NCBI RefSeq assembly: GCF_006228385.1
Contig: NZ_CP039852.1
Coordinates: 2,124,001-2,188,000, forward strand
Source: Salinimonas iocasae
GTDB lineage: Bacteria; Pseudomonadota; Gammaproteobacteria; Enterobacterales; Alteromonadaceae
Length of the DNA: 64,000 bases
Direction: 5' to 3'
In this document: piece after piece, positions 18,607-28,709 of the stretch
Layout of the letters: every line of letters begins with the position of its first letter
Numbering within the stretch: the stretch's first letter is position 1
Notes under the pieces: generated by a model
What the model saw: the letters and a program-made list of their open reading frames with translations, nothing else
What the model was told of the DNA's origin: nothing
Database searches by the model: none
Program-made: the position numbers and the translations under genes

Positions 18607-21600
18607 ATGAGCATTATCAACGTTGCGGTAAAACGCCCGGTTACCATCGCTATGTTTACCGCTGCGGTATTACTATTTGGAATGGTCTCACTGGGACGAT
18701 TATCGGTTAATTTGTTGCCCGAGTTATCCTACCCCACCCTTACTATTCGTACCGATTACGCAGGCGCAGCGCCCGCTGAAGTGGAGCAGCTGGTTTCCAA
18801 GCCTATTGAAGAATCCATAGGGATTGTTAAAGGTGTGTCGAAGGTAACCTCTGTGTCGCGGCCTGGTCAGTCTGATGTTGTTCTTCAGTTTGCCTGGGGA
18901 ACGGATATGGATCTGGCTAGCCTGGAGGTACGCGAAAAGCTGGATATTCTGATGCTACCGCTGGATGTAGAAAAATCCCGGCTACTGCGTTTTAACCCCA
19001 CCACCGATCCGGTCTTGCGCTACGGTTTGAGCTTTGCTGACCAAAGCAGTGCTACTATCGATGGTATGAAGCAGCTTCGCTTCTTTGCTCAGGAACAACT
19101 TAAGCGCAAGCTTGAAGCCATTGATGGTGTTGCTTCTGTACGAGTAGGTGGCGGTCTGGAAAATGAGATACAAATCCTTGTCGACCAGCAAAAAGCCGAT
19201 CGTCTTAACTTAAGCATTGACCAGATAATAACGCGCCTTGAGCAGGAAAACATCAACGCTGCCGGCGGCAAAGTCGATCAGGGCGGCCAGGCATTTTTGG
19301 TACGGACACTTAATGAGTTTGAAAACCTCGATGCGATACGAAACCTTTATATCGGGCGAAATGAGCAACGTAATATTCAACTTAAAGATGTTGCAATAGT
19401 CGAAAGTGCTTATAAGGACCGTGATGCTATCACCCGCTTTAACACTACCGAAGGCGCCGAATTAGCTATCTACAAGGAAGGAGATGCAAACGCAGTTCAG
19501 GTGGCACAGAAGGTTAAGCAGGTTGTCTCGCAACTTTCCGGCTCGATTCCGTCGCGTTATGCGCTGGAGCTGTTTTATGACCAGAGTGAATTCATCAGTC
19601 AGGCGATCAGTGAAGTTAAGTCTGCTGCCTGGCTGGGTGGCTTGCTGGCAATGGTTGTGCTGTACCTCTTTTTAAAAAATATCTGGACCACGTTAATTAT
19701 CTCCGTTTCCATCCCCGTTTCTGTAATTGCAACGTTCAATCTGATGTATGCCAATGATATCAGTCTGAATATCATGAGTTTGGGGGGCATCGCACTGGCG
19801 GTCGGGCTGCTGGTTGATAACAGTATAGTGGTACTGGAAAATATCCATCGTAAACGTACTGCCAGTACCAATCATCAACAGGCTGCGGTGACTGGCACTA
19901 AGGAAGTTGCCGGCGCAATTGTGGCCTCGACCCTGACTACGCTGGCTGTTTTTGTACCGCTGATATTTGTGGAGGGCATTGCCGGACAGCTATTCAGTGA
20001 CCAGGCCATGACCGTCTCCTTTGCATTGCTGGCTTCCCTGGTCGTTTCTCTGACCCTGATCCCGAGTCTTGCTGCTCGCAAGCCTGTATCGCACGACCAA
20101 ACGCACGTCATGCAACATGAAGACAGCGCTTTAAATACCAAACCTGCTTCTGCCCGTCACCCGGTCATTCGCATTTTATTATTCCCGTTCACACTGCTTT
20201 TCACTGTTGTTTTTCGGTGGCTACCTGCAGCCTTTGTAACGGTAGTGCTATTAATATGGCATGCACTATCCCGTATTTTTTCACTATTACTTAAGCCCGT
20301 CCTGTGGCTGTTTCAAAAAGCCTTTGACGCCATCGAAAGCGGCTATAAAGTTTTGCTGACCTCTGCCCTTAATGCACGGGTGGTGGTGTTGGGGCTGGCA
20401 GTGGTTATCGCTTGCGCAGCAATTCCACTTACCAAACAACTGGGTGTGGAACTTATTCCTTCCATGGCTCAGGGTGAGTTTACTGTTGAGGTTACATTAC
20501 CGGCGGGTGCCAGGGTCGAGCAGACAGACGCTTTACTTGGTGCTCTGGCCGCTGAAGCCGGCGAGTTTGAAACTGTCGCTCGCACTTACTCACTCGCCGG
20601 CACCGGCAGTCTGGTGAGCGCAACAGCCAATCAAAGCGGTGATCACTGGGGTAAATTAAACGTTGTCATGCAACCGGGGTATAGCCAGTCAGATATAGAC
20701 CGTGTTCAGACAGCTTTACGTGGCTATCTGAGTCAGCAGGCAGGTGTACAAAGTCAGTTCTCAGAGCCCAGTTTGTTTACCTTTGATGCGCCTATTCAAA
20801 TTGAGGTGCAGGGTTACGACCTTGAACAACTTTACCTGTATAGCCAGGCTATTATCTCCGGTTTACAGGATAACGACCGGTTTGCCGACGTTTCTACCAC
20901 CCTCGCTCAGGGGAATCCGGAGCTTAAAATCCGCTTTGACCATAATAAACTGGCGGCCATCGGTCTGTCGGCCCGCCAGGTGTCGGACTTAGTTGCTGCT
21001 CAGGTGGGCGGCAAGATAGCAACACAATTTAGTGTGCAGGATACAAAAATCGATGTACTGGTCAGAACACTTAATCGTCAGCGGGATGACATTAATGCCG
21101 TTCGCAAAATTATTATCAATCCGCAAAGCGACCAGCCAGTGCCACTAGGCGCTGTGGCAGAAGTTTACATGAGTCGCGGCCCCAGCGAGATCACCCGAAT
21201 TGGTCAGCAGCGTGTGGTCGTGGTATCCGCAAACCTTGCTTATGGCGATTTAGCCGGGGGCGTTAGCGCAGCACAAACTGCAATTGATGAAGCCCGTCTT
21301 CCTTTGACACTGAGCGCCGACATCGCGGGTCAAAGTGAAGAGATGGAGCAAAGTTTCCAGTCATTGCAATTTGCCTTGGCTCTTGCCGTATTCATGGTTT
21401 ACCTGGTGATGGCCTCGCAGTTCGAAAGCCTGTTGCACCCCCTGCTCATATTATTTGCTGTGCCTTTAGCCGGCGCTGGCTCTGTCTATGGCCTGTGGCT
21501 TACAGGAACAAATATCAGTGTCATTGTGTTCATTGGGCTTATCATGCTTTGCGGTATTGCGGTAAATAACGCCATTGTTCTGGTCGACCGTATTAACCAG

Positions 21601-21891
21601 CTTCGGGCGCAGGGGATGGAAAGACACGACGCCATTATTGAAGCAGGTACCACACGCCTGCGTCCGATAGTAATGACAACACTGACAACAATTCTTGGAT
21701 TGTTGCCCATGGCATTGGGTGTTGGAGAAGGCGCTGAAGTGCGAACTCCAATGGCGGTAACCGTCATTTTCGGGCTGCTGTTCTGTTCAGCAATCACCCT
21801 CATTCTGCTGCCTGTGCTCTATGCGGTATTTGACCGCAAGCGATTTGAGGATGCCAGTGCTGCGGTGGCAGGAGATAAAACCTATGGATAA
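18607..21891 (+). CDS. RND efflux permease, first of a tandem pair
   Basis: Inner-membrane RND transporter, 1094 residues, longer than the usual 1030-1050. The N terminus (VAVKRPVTIAMFTAAVLLFG), porter motif (DYAGAAPAEVEQLVSKPIEE), TM4 relay (GGIALAVGLLVDNSIVVLENIHRKR) and C-terminal relay region (GIAVNNAIVLVDRINQLRAQG) are present. The TM4 motif has one Asp (LLVDNSIV), as in MdtB/MdtC-like pumps. The extra length is a hydrophobic insertion around residues 495-580, between the two halves. AAGGAG precedes the start by 7 nt. Its stop overlaps the next permease by 8 nt. Confidence 0.95.
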   Translation: MSIINVAVKRPVTIAMFTAAVLLFGMVSLGRLSVNLLPELSYPTLTIRTDYAGAAPAEVEQLVSKPIEESIGIVKGVSKVTSVSRPGQSDVVLQFAWGTDMDLASLEVREKLDILMLPLDVEKSRLLRFNPTTDPVLRYGLSFADQSSATIDGMKQLRFFAQEQLKRKLEAIDGVASVRVGGGLENEIQILVDQQKADRLNLSIDQIITRLEQENINAAGGKVDQGGQAFLVRTLNEFENLDAIRNLYIGRNEQRNIQLKDVAIVESAYKDRDAITRFNTTEGAELAIYKEGDANAVQVAQKVKQVVSQLSGSIPSRYALELFYDQSEFISQAISEVKSAAWLGGLLAMVVLYLFLKNIWTTLIISVSIPVSVIATFNLMYANDISLNIMSLGGIALAVGLLVDNSIVVLENIHRKRTASTNHQQAAVTGTKEVAGAIVASTLTTLAVFVPLIFVEGIAGQLFSDQAMTVSFALLASLVVSLTLIPSLAARKPVSHDQTHVMQHEDSALNTKPASARHPVIRILLFPFTLLFTVVFRWLPAAFVTVVLLIWHALSRIFSLLLKPVLWLFQKAFDAIESGYKVLLTSALNARVVVLGLAVVIACAAIPLTKQLGVELIPSMAQGEFTVEVTLPAGARVEQTDALLGALAAEAGEFETVARTYSLAGTGSLVSATANQSGDHWGKLNVVMQPGYSQSDIDRVQTALRGYLSQQAGVQSQFSEPSLFTFDAPIQIEVQGYDLEQLYLYSQAIISGLQDNDRFADVSTTLAQGNPELKIRFDHNKLAAIGLSARQVSDLVAAQVGGKIATQFSVQDTKIDVLVRTLNRQRDDINAVRKIIINPQSDQPVPLGAVAEVYMSRGPSEITRIGQQRVVVVSANLAYGDLAGGVSAAQTAIDEARLPLTLSADIAGQSEEMEQSFQSLQFALALAVFMVYLVMASQFESLLHPLLILFAVPLAGAGSVYGLWLTGTNISVIVFIGLIMLCGIAVNNAIVLVDRINQLRAQGMERHDAIIEAGTTRLRPIVMTTLTTILGLLPMALGVGEGAEVRTPMAVTVIFGLLFCSAITLILLPVLYAVFDRKRFEDASAAVAGDKTYG

Positions 21892-24800
21892 CAAAACACC
21901 GTTTGCCGCAGGCATGGCCAGATTTGCGCTGAGCCACCCGGTCACTGTATGCATGGTTTTTCTCTCTTTGCTGTTGTTTGGCATTATTGCCAGCCGTCTG
22001 CTGCCTTTAGAAAAATTTCCGGGCATTGATATTCCTGAGATGGTTATCAATGTGCCCTATGATGATGCTACACCGTCTGAAATAGAGCGCATGATTACCC
22101 GCCCCATCGAAGAGGCAGTGGCAACACTGTCCGGTATCAAACGTATTCAGTCTCGCTCTTTTGATAATCGTGCTGAAATTTACGTCGAATTTAACTGGGA
22201 CGAAAACATCAAAGCCAAAAGTATTGAGGCCCGGGAAAAAATTGATGGCATCAGGCATCTGCTACCAGACGATGTAGAGCGTATTCTGGTGTTTAAGTTT
22301 AATACCAATGACATGCCGATATTTCAGCTTCGGGTTTCCAGCGAGCGCGATTTGTCGAATGCTTACGATCTTCTCGACCGTAACCTGAAACGGGCCATGG
22401 AGCGGGTGCCCGGCATATCAAAAGTAGAACTTTATGGCGTGATGAAAAAGCAAATCATTATACGCCTAAAGCCTCAACGAATGGCGGCGCTGGATATCAG
22501 TGCGGCGGATGTAACCCGCCAGCTTCAGCAAGCTAACTTTGCAATGTCCGCCGGTCAGATTGATAACGGAAACCAGCAAATTCGTGTGTCACCCCAGGGT
22601 GAGTTCAGTGATATTCGCGACTTCGCTGCCATGCCGGTCAGGGGAAGCATCAGTCTTTCGGACATCGCGGATATTAATTACGAGCAGCCGGAAGCGACAG
22701 AGGGCCGGCACCTTGATCGCACCTATGCAGTTGGCTTCAATGTTTATCGTGAGTCAGGAAGCAATCTGGTAGACGTGTCGTCCCGCGTTCTGGAAGTGAT
22801 AGAAAAGGCTAAAAAAGACCCCGCGTTTAATGGTATTAATTTATTTGTCATGGACGATGTGGCCAAAAGTGTTACCACTTCACTCTCGGATCTGCTCTGG
22901 GCTGGGGTAATTGGCGCTGTTTTCTCTGTGGCGGTGCTTTATTTGTTCCTGCGTCAGTTGAGTACAACGCTGATTGTCGTATTGTCTGTGCCTGTTTCAT
23001 TGTGTATTACGCTGGGTGTGATGTATCTGGCTGGTTACTCTTTAAACGTATTGTCCCTTATGGGATTAATGCTGGCCGTGGGCATGCTGGTTGATAACGC
23101 GGTGGTTATTACAGAAAGCATATTCAATGAACGGCAGTATACGAACAGTCGACGAGAAGCCACTCTTAAGGGGGTCAATAAGGTTAGCCTGGCGGTAATA
23201 GCGGGTACTACGACAACAGCAATTGTCTTTTTACCCAATATCATCGGCGTAAAAATAGACGTAACGGTTTTTCTGGAACATGTGGCAATAGCCATTTGTA
23301 TTTCCCTTTTTGCTTCTCTTCTCATCGCGCAAACACTTATTCCGCTGCTGGCTGAGAAAATTAAAACACCCTCAACCACAAAAAAGGTCAAAGCGGCTGC
23401 CTATCAGCGCTATTACCAGAAAGTGCTGGCCTGGGTGATTTCTCATCGAAAAAGCAGTGGGCTTATTGCGTTGATTATTCTTGCTTCCACCATCCTTCCT
23501 ATGCAGGTTGTAAGTTCTGACGGCCAGGGTAATGATGATAATAAGCGTGTGTGGCTTACCTATCATTTTACCCAGGGCTACAGCATGGACGAGGTCGAAA
23601 AATCTGTTGATAAAATGGAGGCGTTTTTATACGCCAACCAGGATAAGTTTCATATTGAGCAAGTGTATAGCTGGTTTACTGCTGGCGAAGCGGTGTCCGG
23701 CATTACACTTAAAGATGATTTGCCTATTCCTATCGCTCAATGGAAAACCATGGTCAAAGATGCCATGCCCGAATTCGCCAGGGCCAGACCATCTTTCAAC
23801 TGGCGAAGCGATAATGGCGGCGGTTTACAAATCACCCTGACCGGGGATTCAACCAGCCGGCTATTAGCCTTGGGAGACAGGTTAGTGGCGCCTCTTTCAG
23901 CCATAGAGGGACTGGAAGATGTAAAGCTGGATGTGGGTAATCAACAGCAAGAGGTGCAAATTCGCATCGACAGAGAACGTGCCCACCGCCTGGGTCTTAA
24001 TGCTGAATCTATTGCCGGCCTCATATCTACGGCGCTAAGGGGTGTGAATTTGCGCACTTTCCGTCATGGCAATGCAGGGGAAGTAGATGTGCGCCTGATG
24101 TACTCACAGGATACCCAGACATCAGTATCTCAGTTGCAGAATATCAAAATTGCGAGCTGGCAGGGAAAACCGGTAACACTGGCAAATGTGGCAACGGTAA
24201 CCACAGCGCCGCAGTTGTCTGAAATTCAGCGAATAAATCGTCAGACAGCGCTAATGATCAAGGCTAACTTAGGTGAGGACCTTACGCTTGAACAAGCCAG
24301 AGAGCGCATCTCAGCCGTTATGGCCTACCAAAGTTTACCAGATGGATACAGCTGGTCGCTCGACGGTGCCTTCCAGAATATGGATGAGGCACAGCAAGTG
24401 ATGCAGGTAAACATGCTGCTTGCAATTTGCATGATTTATATCGTGATGGCAGCGTTGTTTGAATCACTGTTGCTGCCTACCGCAGTAATTGGCTCACTGC
24501 TCTTTTCATTCACCGGTGTATTCTGGACATTCATGATCACAGGCACATCGATGTCCATCATGGCAATGATTGGCATGTTGATACTGATGGGGATCGTGGT
24601 GAACAACGGTATCGTATTGGTTGACCGTATTAACCAGCTTGTTAATGAAGGGATGTCACTGAGCCAGGCAGTGCTCAACGGATGTCAGTCGAGGGTCAGG
24701 CCGGTATTAATGACGGTGGCGACAACTGTCTTAGGACTGGTACCACTGGCGATTGGTACAACCCGGATAGGTGGAGATGGCCCCGCATACTCGCCCATGG

Positions 24801-24958
24801 CGATCGCCATTATTGGCGGGCTGTTGTTCTCTACCCTTACCAGTTTGTTTCTGGTTCCGCTTACCTATATTCAGCTGGTCAGACTCAGACAAGCTACGGC
24901 AAGAATGATTTATCAGGCCCACAATCGTGTTCGCCGCTGGACCCGGCAAACAACCTGA
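21884..24958 (+). CDS. RND efflux permease, second of a tandem pair
   Basis: 1024 residues. The start at 21884 is preferred over an in-frame ATG 63 nt upstream because GGAG lies 9 nt before it and it gives the normal RND beginning (MDNKTPFAAGMARFALSHPV). Porter motif (YDDATPSEIERMITRPIEEAV), TM4 (MLAVGMLVDNAVVITESIFNER) and the C-terminal relay (GIVVNNGIVLVDRINQLV) are intact. It overlaps the first permease by 8 nt. Two different permeases sharing one adaptor suggest a heteromeric pump as in MdtABC. Substrate unknown. Confidence 0.95.
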   Translation: MDNKTPFAAGMARFALSHPVTVCMVFLSLLLFGIIASRLLPLEKFPGIDIPEMVINVPYDDATPSEIERMITRPIEEAVATLSGIKRIQSRSFDNRAEIYVEFNWDENIKAKSIEAREKIDGIRHLLPDDVERILVFKFNTNDMPIFQLRVSSERDLSNAYDLLDRNLKRAMERVPGISKVELYGVMKKQIIIRLKPQRMAALDISAADVTRQLQQANFAMSAGQIDNGNQQIRVSPQGEFSDIRDFAAMPVRGSISLSDIADINYEQPEATEGRHLDRTYAVGFNVYRESGSNLVDVSSRVLEVIEKAKKDPAFNGINLFVMDDVAKSVTTSLSDLLWAGVIGAVFSVAVLYLFLRQLSTTLIVVLSVPVSLCITLGVMYLAGYSLNVLSLMGLMLAVGMLVDNAVVITESIFNERQYTNSRREATLKGVNKVSLAVIAGTTTTAIVFLPNIIGVKIDVTVFLEHVAIAICISLFASLLIAQTLIPLLAEKIKTPSTTKKVKAAAYQRYYQKVLAWVISHRKSSGLIALIILASTILPMQVVSSDGQGNDDNKRVWLTYHFTQGYSMDEVEKSVDKMEAFLYANQDKFHIEQVYSWFTAGEAVSGITLKDDLPIPIAQWKTMVKDAMPEFARARPSFNWRSDNGGGLQITLTGDSTSRLLALGDRLVAPLSAIEGLEDVKLDVGNQQQEVQIRIDRERAHRLGLNAESIAGLISTALRGVNLRTFRHGNAGEVDVRLMYSQDTQTSVSQLQNIKIASWQGKPVTLANVATVTTAPQLSEIQRINRQTALMIKANLGEDLTLEQARERISAVMAYQSLPDGYSWSLDGAFQNMDEAQQVMQVNMLLAICMIYIVMAALFESLLLPTAVIGSLLFSFTGVFWTFMITGTSMSIMAMIGMLILMGIVVNNGIVLVDRINQLVNEGMSLSQAVLNGCQSRVRPVLMTVATTVLGLVPLAIGTTRIGGDGPAYSPMAIAIIGGLLFSTLTSLFLVPLTYIQLVRLRQATARMIYQAHNRVRRWTRQTT

Positions 24959-24992
24959 AATCTCTACCAAAATAAATTAAGTCTGTGTAGAT

Positions 24993-25030
24993 AAGGCGGG
25001 GGTAGTTCTGCTACCCCGCTTACCAGTTTT
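24993..25030. terminator. GC-rich hairpin between the RND operon and the DUF3718 gene
   Basis: The stem gcgggggtag/ctaccccgc has a short ttctg loop. T-residues after it are interrupted, so it is a weaker but plausible terminator between converging genes. Confidence 0.65.
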
Positions 25031-25059
25031 AATCGTGCTTTTATGATGTCAAAAACAGA

Positions 25060-25383
25060 TTAACTTTGTGCCATCAGAAAGCTTTTTACCTGCTTAGCAT
25101 TACGTTTTTCAGAAAACTCTATCAGGTTGCTTCCGTTACACGTCAGACCATTTTTGGCTGTGATTCGGCGAATAACTTCACGATCACTGGCTGCCACGTT
25201 GCCCACACTACGCTGAATACTGGAGCGAAGAATTCTGACGTCGTCTTTAACGACTGCCTTACAAAAACCTGAGAAGCTGGTGTCGCCTTTATATTTGACC
25301 ACTGGCTGATTATCTGCCGCAACGGCCTGGCCTAATACTAACAGTGCAGATGTAGCTAGAAGTGTTTTATTAAGTAATTTCAT
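25060..25383 (-). CDS. Small secreted protein, DUF3718-like
   Basis: 107 residues with a signal peptide (MKLLNKTLLATSALLVLGQAVAA) and a mature part of about 85 residues with two cysteines (FCKAVVKDD and LTCNGSNLIEF), probably disulfide-bonded. Pattern and length fit the DUF3718 family as I remember it from Vibrio and Alteromonas. The start is supported by AAGGA 9 nt upstream. Function unknown. The long AT-rich upstream region has two operator-like inverted repeats. Confidence 0.75.
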   Translation of the reverse strand: MKLLNKTLLATSALLVLGQAVAADNQPVVKYKGDTSFSGFCKAVVKDDVRILRSSIQRSVGNVAASDREVIRRITAKNGLTCNGSNLIEFSEKRNAKQVKSFLMAQS

Positions 25384-25456
25384 TTTCTGTCATCCTTATG
25401 CATGGTTCGTCATTTACGTCACGTTGTCATCAACGCCCTTATAGTTATGCACCATA

Positions 25457-25470
25457 TGTAATAAAATTAC
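25457..25470. promoter_or_regulatory. Operator-like inverted repeat, copy 1
   Basis: tgtaataaaattac, 74-87 bp upstream of the DUF3718 start, shares the core GTAATNNNATTAC with a box at 25651-25665, to which it is nearly reverse-complementary. AT-rich sequence makes chance similarity possible. Confidence 0.35.
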
Positions 25471-25650
25471 TGTTTTAATATTGTGTCGCTAACGTAACAA
25501 ACTAGTAAAACCAAGGGGCAACAAAATTTTAAAATTCATAAGAAACTGTTTTAGCTGTTATTTATCTAATTCCATATTCCTTTTAATTTAGTTTATACAA
25601 TTAAAAGATATTAAAATAATGAAAGTCACACCGGCACCTGAACCTAAAAT

Positions 25651-25665
25651 TGTAATTTTATTACA
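25651..25665. promoter_or_regulatory. Operator-like inverted repeat, copy 2
   Basis: tgtaattttattaca is a perfect inverted repeat around a central base, with arms tgtaat/attaca. It lies about 190 bp from a near copy in the same intergenic region. Confidence 0.35.
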
Positions 25666-25740
25666 AATTTAACAATATTAACCGGTTTCAGACACGCTTG
25701 AAGTGGTGAAAGAAAAATAAGAAGATGATTTTTGTAGGAA

Positions 25741-25774
25741 AAACAGACGGCAATTACACAATTACCGTCTGTTT
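25741..25774 (-). terminator. Terminator after the DUF2189 gene
   Basis: A perfect 10-bp stem (aaacagacgg/ccgtctgttt) with a 14-nt loop. On the minus strand it is followed by a T-run, just downstream of the DUF2189 stop. Confidence 0.85.
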
Positions 25775-25785
25775 TGAGCAGGTTT

Positions 25786-26580
25786 TTATACGTAGTTGCG
25801 AGGCTTTTTCGTCTCGATGGTGTCAATGTAGGCATGCCATGTGCCGTAACCTAATAACGGCATTAGCACGATAAACCCAAGAAAACCGGTTAAGAAGCCA
25901 AGCACAACACTGATAAAAATGATCCCGGCCCAGAACAACATGGGAAGTTTATTCAACCATACAGCATTAACACTGGTCAGTAATGCTGTAGCAAGATCGA
26001 CCTTTCTTTCCATCAGAATAGGTTGTGTGAAAGCCGATATGAAAAGCAGAATTAATGAGAATATTACGCCTACCGCAGTTCCCAGGATAAGAAACGGCCA
26101 GAGATCGGATAGTGTTTCATCAAGATAAGGGGGATAAAGTGCGTGGATAAGCGAGGCAACACGCAGCCAGAAAACCATCATTATCAGCAGGACTACGCCA
26201 AACCCCCACCCATTCACGGCATTTCGCTTCATTGCCCGTAACGAGTGCGCCATGCTGGGTTTGTGACCTTTCTGTAGCTCCCAACTCACGTCATACATTC
26301 CTGCTGCCAGAAAAGGACCTATCAGCATAAAACATACAATGGCCGGCATGATAATCAAATGCCAGCCGGTGGTAGCAACCAGATAGGTAATCAGCCAGGG
26401 AATAAGCGCAAAGATGACGCCATACATAATGGTGTTAAGTGGCGCCCGCTTCATATCCTGTATTGCCAGTGCCAGCCATTTGACCGGATCGCCTAAGCTC
26501 AGCTGGCGACAAGGTATTACCCGGGCAATACCACTGTCGGTAATTGCATTGTGCGGCGTTTCTTTAAAAGAGTGTGACAT
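25786..26580 (-). CDS. DUF2189 integral membrane protein
   Basis: 264 residues with about six hydrophobic segments. Characteristic pieces are WLALAIQDMKRAPLNTIMYG near residue 40, GPFLAAGMYDVSWELQKGHKP, and LMERKVDLATALLTSVNAV followed by WLNKLPMLFWAGII and GYGTWHAYIDTI, as in the DUF2189 family, which is sometimes annotated cytochrome-oxidase-like. I start at 26580 because GAGG lies about 8 nt upstream; in-frame ATGs 12 and 24 nt earlier have poorer ribosome sites. No function is established. Confidence 0.82.
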   Translation of the reverse strand: MSHSFKETPHNAITDSGIARVIPCRQLSLGDPVKWLALAIQDMKRAPLNTIMYGVIFALIPWLITYLVATTGWHLIIMPAIVCFMLIGPFLAAGMYDVSWELQKGHKPSMAHSLRAMKRNAVNGWGFGVVLLIMMVFWLRVASLIHALYPPYLDETLSDLWPFLILGTAVGVIFSLILLFISAFTQPILMERKVDLATALLTSVNAVWLNKLPMLFWAGIIFISVVLGFLTGFLGFIVLMPLLGYGTWHAYIDTIETKKPRNYV

Positions 26581-26686
26581 ACAAAGCCTCATGTTAATAA
26601 TCAACCGGGCCTTATCACTACTCCCCTACTTCGATGCAGCTACTGACCCTCTCTATTAAGATAGATCACGCCTGATATTTCTCAAC

Positions 26687-27229
26687 CTAGAACACATGAC
26701 GTCCTGCGTCCCACACAGCTGGTTGCCAGAATACCTTTGATTGATAACATGCTGCCATCAGGTTGTTCAGCTCACCAAACCCCGTCAGAGAAGCCTGCGA
26801 GTCAGTAATGAGGCTCGCGCATAACTGGTGGCAGTTGTTATCAATCAGGTTATACGGCATATACGTGTAGACTTTGTGGGCAGCACGACAGGCAACAGCA
26901 TCTTCGGCGAGCGGTTCCCCCGCCTCATTACAAGCGACAAATATGTGTTCGCCAGACCGGTGCTGCAGAAAACGTTCCGGGCTAACCGCCCTGACCAGCC
27001 CATTGCCGGCAAGCTCGATAATGCGGCCATCAACCCAGATACCTGTATGCTCAAACACTCCGTATATACCACAGCAAACAATACTTCCATCCACTGGCGC
27101 TACAGGCGTGGTTGTCGTACCGGGCGATGCGCCCATAGACTGGCGATTGGCGTGTTCTTTATCTGCATAACGCAGGGCGGAGTACCCTGCTGCCAGGCCA
27201 GCGCCCAGCCACAATAATGGTATTGGCAT
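26687..27229 (-). CDS. LRAT/NlpC-P60-like (permuted papain fold) protein
   Basis: 180 residues. An N-terminal hydrophobic segment (residues 3-20) may be a signal anchor. The core has the two landmarks of LRAT-type permuted cysteine peptidase folds: a His box (GVFEHTGIWVDGRIIELAGNG) and a downstream Asn-Cys motif (YNLIDNNCHQLCASLI) providing the presumed nucleophilic cysteine. Family members act as acyltransferases, phospholipases or amidases. The N-terminal anchor and an extra Cys pair (IVCCGIYG) are notable. Function here is not known. Confidence 0.75.
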   Translation of the reverse strand: MPIPLLWLGAGLAAGYSALRYADKEHANRQSMGASPGTTTTPVAPVDGSIVCCGIYGVFEHTGIWVDGRIIELAGNGLVRAVSPERFLQHRSGEHIFVACNEAGEPLAEDAVACRAAHKVYTYMPYNLIDNNCHQLCASLITDSQASLTGFGELNNLMAACYQSKVFWQPAVWDAGRHVF

Positions 27230-27486
27230 AAATTCACTCTCTTATGTCCCTATTAATAGCATAGGGACTAAAACAAGATTGCTAGCACTACACGTGCCAA
27301 ACACATTGTAAGTAAATATTGCGTGATATCCTCAAAATGCCAATTTAATTTTCATTAAATCCACCGCGCATCAGTTTAACGCAATAATTTTGTTTAAATT
27401 TTCTATGAATGCGTGCAATAAGCCATCGCATGCATAGCGGCTTTGCGCTACTCTGGAAGCCTTGTTAATCAGTAAGACAGGGACAA

Positions 27487-28704
27487 ATGAAATCTGTATC
27501 GCGCTCTCACAAACTTGATAACGTTTGTTACGATATTCGCGGGCCTATCGCAGCCCAGGCCAGAAAAATGGAGGATGAGGGTCACCGAATTCTTAAGCTC
27601 AATATCGGTAATCCGGCACCGTTTGGTTTTGACGCCCCTGACGACATTCTGAAAGACGTTATTTACAACCTGCCAACGTCGCAGGGCTACTCCGACTCAA
27701 CCGGCATTTACGCCGCCCGGGTGGCTGTTATGCAATATTATCAGCAGATGGCGGTGCGAGACCTGCAGGTAAACGATGTATTTATCGGAAACGGGGTCAG
27801 CGAACTGATTATGATGGCGATGCAGGCGTTATTGAATAGTGGCGATGAAGTGCTGCTACCCGCACCGGATTACCCCTTATGGACAGCAGCCGTGAGCCTT
27901 TCCTCGGGCACGCCGGTGCATTATCAGTGCGATGAACAGGCAGACTGGTTTCCCGACATAGACGACATCAAAAGCAAGATTACCGCAAGAACGCGCGCAA
28001 TCGTGCTTATCAATCCGAACAATCCGACCGGGGCGGTCTATAGTGAAGCGTTGTTAAAGGAGGTGATTGCCCTTGCCAGAGAACACAATCTGGTGATCTA
28101 TTCTGACGAAATCTACGACAAAATTCTTTACGACGGGAATAAACATACCTGTATTGCGTCACTTGCTGATGACGTCTTTTTCGTCACTCTGAGCGGTCTG
28201 TCTAAAAACTATCGGGTTGCCGGATTTCGTGCAGGCTGGCTGGTGGTAAGCGGTAATAAGCGCGTGGCAGCCGATTACATTGAAGGCCTGAATATTTTGT
28301 CTTCTATGCGAATGTGCGCCAATGTCCCCTGCCAAACCGCGATACAAACAGCGCTTGGGGGTTATCAGAGTATTAATGAACTGGTGGCCGAGGGAGGACG
28401 GCTTCGCACCCAGCGTGATACCGCCTGGCAGATGCTCAATGACATCGACGGCATTCATTGCGTTAAACCTAAGGGCGCGATGTACTGCTTTGCGCGGGTA
28501 GACGAGAAAAAGTTCAACATTACCAATGATGAGCAGATGATTTACGACCTGCTGAGCAGCGAAAAAGTATTATTGGTGCATGGTCGTGCGTTTAACCTGC
28601 AACAGGGTGTCTACTTCCGTCTGGTATTTTTACCTCACAGCGATGTGCTTAAACCCGCCCTGACCCGTATAGGCAACTTTTTCGATAACTATCGGCAGGT
28701 ATAA
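27487..28704 (+). CDS. alaA: Glutamate-pyruvate aminotransferase AlaA
   Basis: Class I PLP aminotransferase making alanine from pyruvate and glutamate, 405 residues, the same length as Escherichia coli AlaA. The N terminus ([33 protein letters not shown]) is typical of the AlaA/YfbQ group. [25 protein letters not shown] and [17 protein letters not shown], containing the PLP lysine, are intact. It is followed after 5 nt by yfbR, the same order as in enteric bacteria. Confidence 0.96.
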   Translation: MKSVSRSHKLDNVCYDIRGPIAAQARKMEDEGHRILKLNIGNPAPFGFDAPDDILKDVIYNLPTSQGYSDSTGIYAARVAVMQYYQQMAVRDLQVNDVFIGNGVSELIMMAMQALLNSGDEVLLPAPDYPLWTAAVSLSSGTPVHYQCDEQADWFPDIDDIKSKITARTRAIVLINPNNPTGAVYSEALLKEVIALAREHNLVIYSDEIYDKILYDGNKHTCIASLADDVFFVTLSGLSKNYRVAGFRAGWLVVSGNKRVAADYIEGLNILSSMRMCANVPCQTAIQTALGGYQSINELVAEGGRLRTQRDTAWQMLNDIDGIHCVKPKGAMYCFARVDEKKFNITNDEQMIYDLLSSEKVLLVHGRAFNLQQGVYFRLVFLPHSDVLKPALTRIGNFFDNYRQV

Positions 28705-28709
28705 TAAGT

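Larger units (their letters stand above)
25384..25785. other. AT-rich intergenic region with two operator-like boxes
   Basis: 402 bases upstream of the DUF3718 gene. It contains the inverted-repeat boxes at 25457-25470 and 25651-25665 and the DUF2189 gene's terminator at 25741-25774. I see no ORF of interest and no RNA gene. Confidence 0.5.
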
